A DNA stretch of 7,900 bases, from contig CALCHI010000442.1 in the NCBI GenBank assembly GCA_937901285.1, positions 1 to 7,900 on the forward strand, given 5' to 3'. The notes under the pieces are model-generated. The model was not told where the DNA came from. It ran no database searches and saw only the letters and a list, made by a program, of their open reading frames with translations. This stretch comes from UBA8437 sp003445035. GTDB taxonomy: Bacteria; Planctomycetota; Planctomycetia; Planctomycetales; Planctomycetaceae. Shown piece by piece: positions 4,760 to 7,900 of the stretch; position 1 is the stretch's first letter; every line of letters starts with the position of its first letter. The position numbers were made by a program, and so were the translations under genes.

Positions 4760-6073
4760 ATGACCTCTCGCCACAAGCACAACCACTCCCGCCGTGACTT
4801 CCTCCAGGCCGCCGTTGCCGCAGGCACAACCCTGCCGCTGGCCGGCAACTGGACCGCGGCCGAAGCCGCCGAGAAGCGAAGTGCCAACGAAAAGCTCAAC
4901 CTGGCCGTCATCGGAGTGGCGGGACGTGGAGGCGCCAACCTGTCGGGCGTCAGCGGAGAGAACATCGTCGTGCTGTGCGACATAGACGCCCAGCGACTTG
5001 CCGCCGCCGCCGCCAAACATCCCAAGGCCAAGACCACCGACGACTTCCGACGCGTCTTTGACGTCAAGGATCTCGACGGGGTCGTCGTGAGCACGCCCGA
5101 CCACATGCACGCCATCCCGGTTGTCGCAGCACTGAAACGCGGCCTGGCCGTCTACTGCGAAAAGCCGTTGACACACTCGATCCACGAAGCCCGCGTGATC
5201 TCGCGGTTGACCGCCGAGCGGAAGGCGGTCACACAGATGGGCAACCAGATCCACAACCATCCGCAGAACAACTATCGTCGCGTGGTCGAGATGGTCCAGG
5301 GTGGTGTGATCGGAGAAGTCCGGCGGGTGCACGTCTGGCAGGGTGGCGGTGTCCGCGTCGGACAACGCGTCAAGCAGGGCACTCCGCCCAAGCACGTCAA
5401 CTACGACCGGTGGCTCGGCCCCGCACCAGCCCGCCCCTTCCACACCTCGCACTTCCACTTCAACTGGCGCTACTGGTGGGACTTCGGTGGCGGACAACTC
5501 GCCGACTTCGTCTGCCACTACATGGACCTGCCGTACTGGTCCCTGGGACTGAAGTACCCCAGCCGCGTTCACGCCACCGGCCAGAAGGGCCACAACGGCG
5601 ACAACCAGTGCCCGAACAAGATGAAGGTCGATTACCACTTCGATGCAACCGAAGACCGGCCGGCCGTCCACATCACGTGGTACCACGGTGGATTGAAGCC
5701 CAAGGGGGCCGAATCGTACGGCAAGGGCTCAGCTGTGCTCTTCGAGGGGTCCGATGGCCGTGTCCTGGCCGACTACACGACCCGCAAGCTGTTCATGGCT
5801 GCCGGAAAAGATGCCAAGCCGGTCAAGCCAACGATCACCGACTCGGTGGGACACCACAACGAGTTCCTGCAGGCGATCCGCAGCGGCAACACCAACACCA
5901 CCTGCAACTTCCGTTACGGGGCCCTGCTGTCCGAATGTGGTCACCTGGGCAACCTCTCGTACCGGCTCGGCCAAAAGAAGATCACCTGGGATGCCGCCGC
6001 CGCACAGGCTGTCGACTGCCCCGAAGCCGCTGCCATCGTCAAGCGGGAATACCGCAAGGGATGGACGCTGTAG
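4760..6073 (+). CDS. Tat-exported Gfo/Idh/MocA family oxidoreductase
   Basis: A 437-residue member of the Gfo/Idh/MocA family, which uses NAD(P) to oxidise, reduce or rearrange sugars and related polyols. It begins with a Tat signal: SRRDFLQAA (10-18) with twin Arg11-Arg12, a mild hydrophobic stretch and a probable cleavage near the AEA at 34-36, so it is expected outside the cytoplasm. The Rossmann motif follows directly: LAVIGVAGRGGANL (48-61), with Asp74 ending the second strand. STPDHMHA (111-118) and CEKPLTH (133-139) give the family's conserved Lys135 (EKP motif). The C-terminal half has GGGQLADFVCHYMDL (243-257), with Asp249 and His253 in the usual catalytic positions. As I recall, this Tat-bearing subfamily is widespread in planctomycetes and many members are annotated only as probable dehydrogenases. 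The substrate cannot be told from sequence. It follows the signalling gene by 71 bp; whether it shares that promoter is unclear. Confidence 0.9.
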   Translation: MTSRHKHNHSRRDFLQAAVAAGTTLPLAGNWTAAEAAEKRSANEKLNLAVIGVAGRGGANLSGVSGENIVVLCDIDAQRLAAAAAKHPKAKTTDDFRRVFDVKDLDGVVVSTPDHMHAIPVVAALKRGLAVYCEKPLTHSIHEARVISRLTAERKAVTQMGNQIHNHPQNNYRRVVEMVQGGVIGEVRRVHVWQGGGVRVGQRVKQGTPPKHVNYDRWLGPAPARPFHTSHFHFNWRYWWDFGGGQLADFVCHYMDLPYWSLGLKYPSRVHATGQKGHNGDNQCPNKMKVDYHFDATEDRPAVHITWYHGGLKPKGAESYGKGSAVLFEGSDGRVLADYTTRKLFMAAGKDAKPVKPTITDSVGHHNEFLQAIRSGNTNTTCNFRYGALLSECGHLGNLSYRLGQKKITWDAAAAQAVDCPEAAAIVKREYRKGWTL

Positions 6074-6078
6074 GCCCG

Positions 6079-7275
6079 CTAGTGCGACACGCTGGCCGCC
6101 GCCTTCTCGCCCACAAGACGATCCTCGGCAAACCGGCCCGGAGAAAACGGCTCCAGCCGTTCCGGCGTGCGGCCGCTGGCGATCATCTCGGCCAAAAGGT
6201 GCCCCGAAGCCGGCCCGGCCTTGAAGCCGTAGGTTCCCCAACCGACCGTCATGAACAGCCCCTTGACTAACGGATCCTCACCGATGATCGGCGAGTAATC
6301 GGGGGTCATGTCACACAGCCCGGCCCACTGCCGGAGCATCCGGACATTGGCCAGGAACGGGAACAGCTCCAGCAGGTGTGTCGCCGCACTCTCTGCGAAT
6401 GGCAGTGTGCCTCGCAACGAGTAACTCGCGTAGTCGTCGACCTCCGCTCCGATCACCAGCTCGCCCCGATCCGTCTGCGAGACGTAGACGTGGAGCGTCG
6501 AGCTGACAATCACCGAATGCAGCCACGGTTTGAGCGGCTCGGTGACCAACGCCTGCAGCGGGTGTGTCTCGAGCGGGATCTGCCGACCGGCCATCGCGGC
6601 GATCGTGCTGGCGTAACCGGCCGTTGCGTTGACCACCGCACCGGCCTTGACCCGCCCCCGGTTGGTCATCACGCCGCTGATCGCCCCGTCAGTCACCTCC
6701 AGGTCGGTCACCTCGGTCAACTGGTGCACGTGCACTCCTCCCGCATCGGCACCTCGGGCGTAGGCCCACACGACCGCATCGTGCCGGATGATTCCACCGG
6801 ACGGGTGGTACAGTGCGGCCATCACCGGATATCGCAGCGACCCTTCCAGTTGCATGTCGGGAACGTGCTGGCGGATTTCGTCAGGGAAGATCAGCCGCGA
6901 ATTGACCCCACAGAGCTGGTTGGTCAGGGCCCGTTCACGAAGACCACTGACACCCCGTTCGGTGTGTGCCAGCGTCAGGTGTCCCCGCTGAGAAAACATG
7001 ATGTTGTAGTCGAGTTCACCGGCCAGCTTCTCGTAGAGCTTGACCGAGTGATCATAGAAGGCGATGCCCTCGGGTGTACGGTAGTTGGAACGAACGATGG
7101 CGGTGTTGCGGCCAGACCCTCCAAACCCCACGTAGCGGGCCTCGAGCACCGCGACGTTGGTCACGCCCTGCTGGGCCAGGTAATAGGCCGTTGCCAGTCC
7201 GTGAACGCCGCCTCCGATGATGACGACATCGTAGGCGTCCTTCAGGTCGTGATCTCGCCACATCCGATCCGTCAC
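6079..7275 (-). CDS. soxB: Sarcosine oxidase beta subunit (heterotetrameric type)
   Basis: SoxB is the flavin subunit of heterotetrameric sarcosine oxidase, which demethylates sarcosine to glycine and passes the methyl-derived one-carbon unit to tetrahydrofolate, with peroxide formed. The 398-residue length is usual. Seen in order: the FAD dinucleotide motif IIGGGVHGLATAYYLA (19-34), Glu45 for ribose binding, GSGRN and RSNY (53-65, a SoxB hallmark), MFSQRG (93-98), and GGIIRHDAVVWAYAR (160-174). His165 there aligns with the histidine that carries covalent FMN in characterised enzymes. THPLQALVTE (237-246), HVYVSQ (262-267) and GWGTYGFKAGPASG (345-358) follow, and the end AAASVSH resembles the AAAVAH end of known SoxB. 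In that last motif, Tyr349 replaces a usual Gly. The start is GTG, overlapping the upstream stop (GTGA), with a strong ribosome binding site six bases before it; an ATG four codons later is less likely. It converges on the Gfo/Idh/MocA gene. Confidence 0.9.
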   Translation of the reverse strand: MTDRMWRDHDLKDAYDVVIIGGGVHGLATAYYLAQQGVTNVAVLEARYVGFGGSGRNTAIVRSNYRTPEGIAFYDHSVKLYEKLAGELDYNIMFSQRGHLTLAHTERGVSGLRERALTNQLCGVNSRLIFPDEIRQHVPDMQLEGSLRYPVMAALYHPSGGIIRHDAVVWAYARGADAGGVHVHQLTEVTDLEVTDGAISGVMTNRGRVKAGAVVNATAGYASTIAAMAGRQIPLETHPLQALVTEPLKPWLHSVIVSSTLHVYVSQTDRGELVIGAEVDDYASYSLRGTLPFAESAATHLLELFPFLANVRMLRQWAGLCDMTPDYSPIIGEDPLVKGLFMTVGWGTYGFKAGPASGHLLAEMIASGRTPERLEPFSPGRFAEDRLVGEKAAASVSH

Positions 7276-7900
7276 GACTGGCCCTCCTCGCCACCACCGC
7301 CAACCGTCACCACATCGCCCAGACGTTCCGCACCGGCGACCTGGAGCCCATAAGCCTGGCCCTCATCGAGCAGGGCTTCCCAGAGCGACACAATCGAATC
7401 GGGACAGCCGTGCAGTTCCCAATGTCCGGCAAAATGGCACAGCAGCGTGTTGATGCCGGCGATCGGACCTTGCCGGACGGCAGCCACCGGCATCGCGCGA
7501 GTGCGGAGATCCGCCGTGGTGAGCAGCGAGAGAATGTTGACCGCATCCGGGCCGGACAGCACGATCGTCGCCCAGCCGCCGGTCACATCGACCACCGCTG
7601 GATCGCCGAGCACCTCGGGACCGGGGTCGCCGAAAATGATCGCCCGGGCCGGTGTCAACCGGCAGATGATCCCCGCGCGACCGGCCGCCATTCGACGAAC
7701 CGCCACATCGGTGCCGACCAGGCCCCGGACCAACTCGCCGACCCTCGGCCCTCCGAGTTCGGTCACCGACCGATGAGACCAGTCGAGCAGCAGGTTGCCG
7801 GTGTCAGCGGACGGGCCATCTTCGGCCGGATGACTCACACAGATTCCCCAGCCCCCGACCGTCTCCATCCGCCCGCCGGCGCGACGGTGCCAGGCGACCA
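7272..7900 (-). CDS. soxG: GcvT/SoxG-like folate-fold protein, probable sarcosine oxidase gamma subunit (5' end outside window)
   Basis: The frame stays open from the stop at 7272-7274 to the right edge. The first ATG inside it (7868) would give 198 residues, but the ten codons before it read VAWHRRAGGR and join METVGGW to give H-x3-G-x2-M-x3-GGW. That resembles the N-terminal H...GA.M..F.GW motif of GcvT aminomethyltransferases, so the true start is probably further upstream. Counting from that ATG, DWSHRS (29-34) with GP (40-41) matches the GcvT DxSH segment. The second half, VVDVTGGWATIVLSGPDAV (92-110) then a DL (120-121) and a SLWEALL (161-167), resembles SoxG. SoxG helps assemble and stabilise sarcosine oxidase. 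The gene overlaps soxB by four bases, so the two are translated together. The tail is Gly-rich (VGGGGEEGQS). It could instead be a stand-alone GcvT-like folate-binding protein; the SoxG name rests on the resemblance of the second half and on the neighbour. Confidence 0.7.
   Translation of the reverse strand, partial: VAWHRRAGGRMETVGGWGICVSHPAEDGPSADTGNLLLDWSHRSVTELGGPRVGELVRGLVGTDVAVRRMAAGRAGIICRLTPARAIIFGDPGPEVLGDPAVVDVTGGWATIVLSGPDAVNILSLLTTADLRTRAMPVAAVRQGPIAGINTLLCHFAGHWELHGCPDSIVSLWEALLDEGQAYGLQVAGAERLGDVVTVGGGGEEGQS
7282..7289 (-). promoter_or_regulatory. Strong ribosome binding site for soxB inside the upstream gene
   Basis: On the minus strand, GAGGAGGG (7289-7282) lies six bases before the soxB GTG at 7275. 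It falls within the last codons of the upstream gene and supports the GTG start over the ATG at 7263. It is the best Shine-Dalgarno match noticed in the window. Confidence 0.75.

Noticed and set aside
4643..5686. 347-codon minus-strand open frame opposite the Gfo/Idh/MocA gene
   Set aside because: The plus-strand product has a Tat signal, Rossmann motif and EKP motif; the antisense product is low-complexity Val/Gly/Asp-rich with no family resemblance.
5410..6270. 286-codon plus-strand frame overlapping the end of the Gfo/Idh/MocA gene
   Set aside because: Arg/Pro-rich out-of-frame translation of a conserved gene, with no start signal of its own.
6376..7353. 325-codon plus-strand open frame opposite soxB
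   Set aside because: The minus strand encodes an unmistakable SoxB; the plus-strand translation shows no domain and is a shadow.

Overview
The window looks like a piece of a Planctomycetes chromosome, or of a close relative. It is GC-rich. It carries a Tat-exported Gfo/Idh/MocA oxidoreductase of the kind planctomycetes hold in many copies. Its ribosomal-protein cluster has long acidic C-terminal tails, and trmD follows directly on what is probably rpsP with no rimM between. The assignment is by eye from protein resemblance and gene order; no search was run.

Layout: 1-1987 (+) is a translation cluster: the tail of a probable S16 gene (rpsP), trmD, rplS and yraN. trmD and rplS are translationally coupled by an ATGA overlap. 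The rpsP-trmD junction holds a GC-rich hairpin, and the 146-bp rplS-yraN gap holds several possible hairpins, one followed by a T-rich run. A gene for a YchF/OLA1-related P-loop NTPase (2021-3052, +) follows 33 bp after yraN.

Then comes a separately promoted gene (3171-4688, +; TTGCCG-N18-TATAAT upstream) for a PAS-GAF-REC signalling protein. It has no histidine-kinase ATPase domain, and only a helical segment sits where a kinase core would be expected. Next is a Tat-exported Gfo/Idh/MocA dehydrogenase-like protein (4760-6073, +).

The right end (6079-7900) is on the minus strand and converges on the Gfo/Idh/MocA gene with only 5 bp between stop codons. It encodes a heterotetrameric-type sarcosine oxidase beta subunit (SoxB), preceded by an overlapping gene for a small GcvT/SoxG-like folate-fold protein that runs off the window edge. 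Together they suggest demethylation of sarcosine (or another N-methyl amine) coupled to a folate one-carbon acceptor. Alpha and delta subunits are not visible and would have to lie beyond position 7900.

Most of the window is conventional. I found no clearly new defence, mobile or RNA system: no CRISPR, tRNA, rRNA or insertion sequence was seen. The items most worth a second look are the GcvT/SoxG-like protein with a probably misplaced start and an internal repeat, the kinase-less PAS-GAF-REC protein with an altered acidic pocket, the shortened YchF-like NTPase, and the structured rplS-yraN gap.
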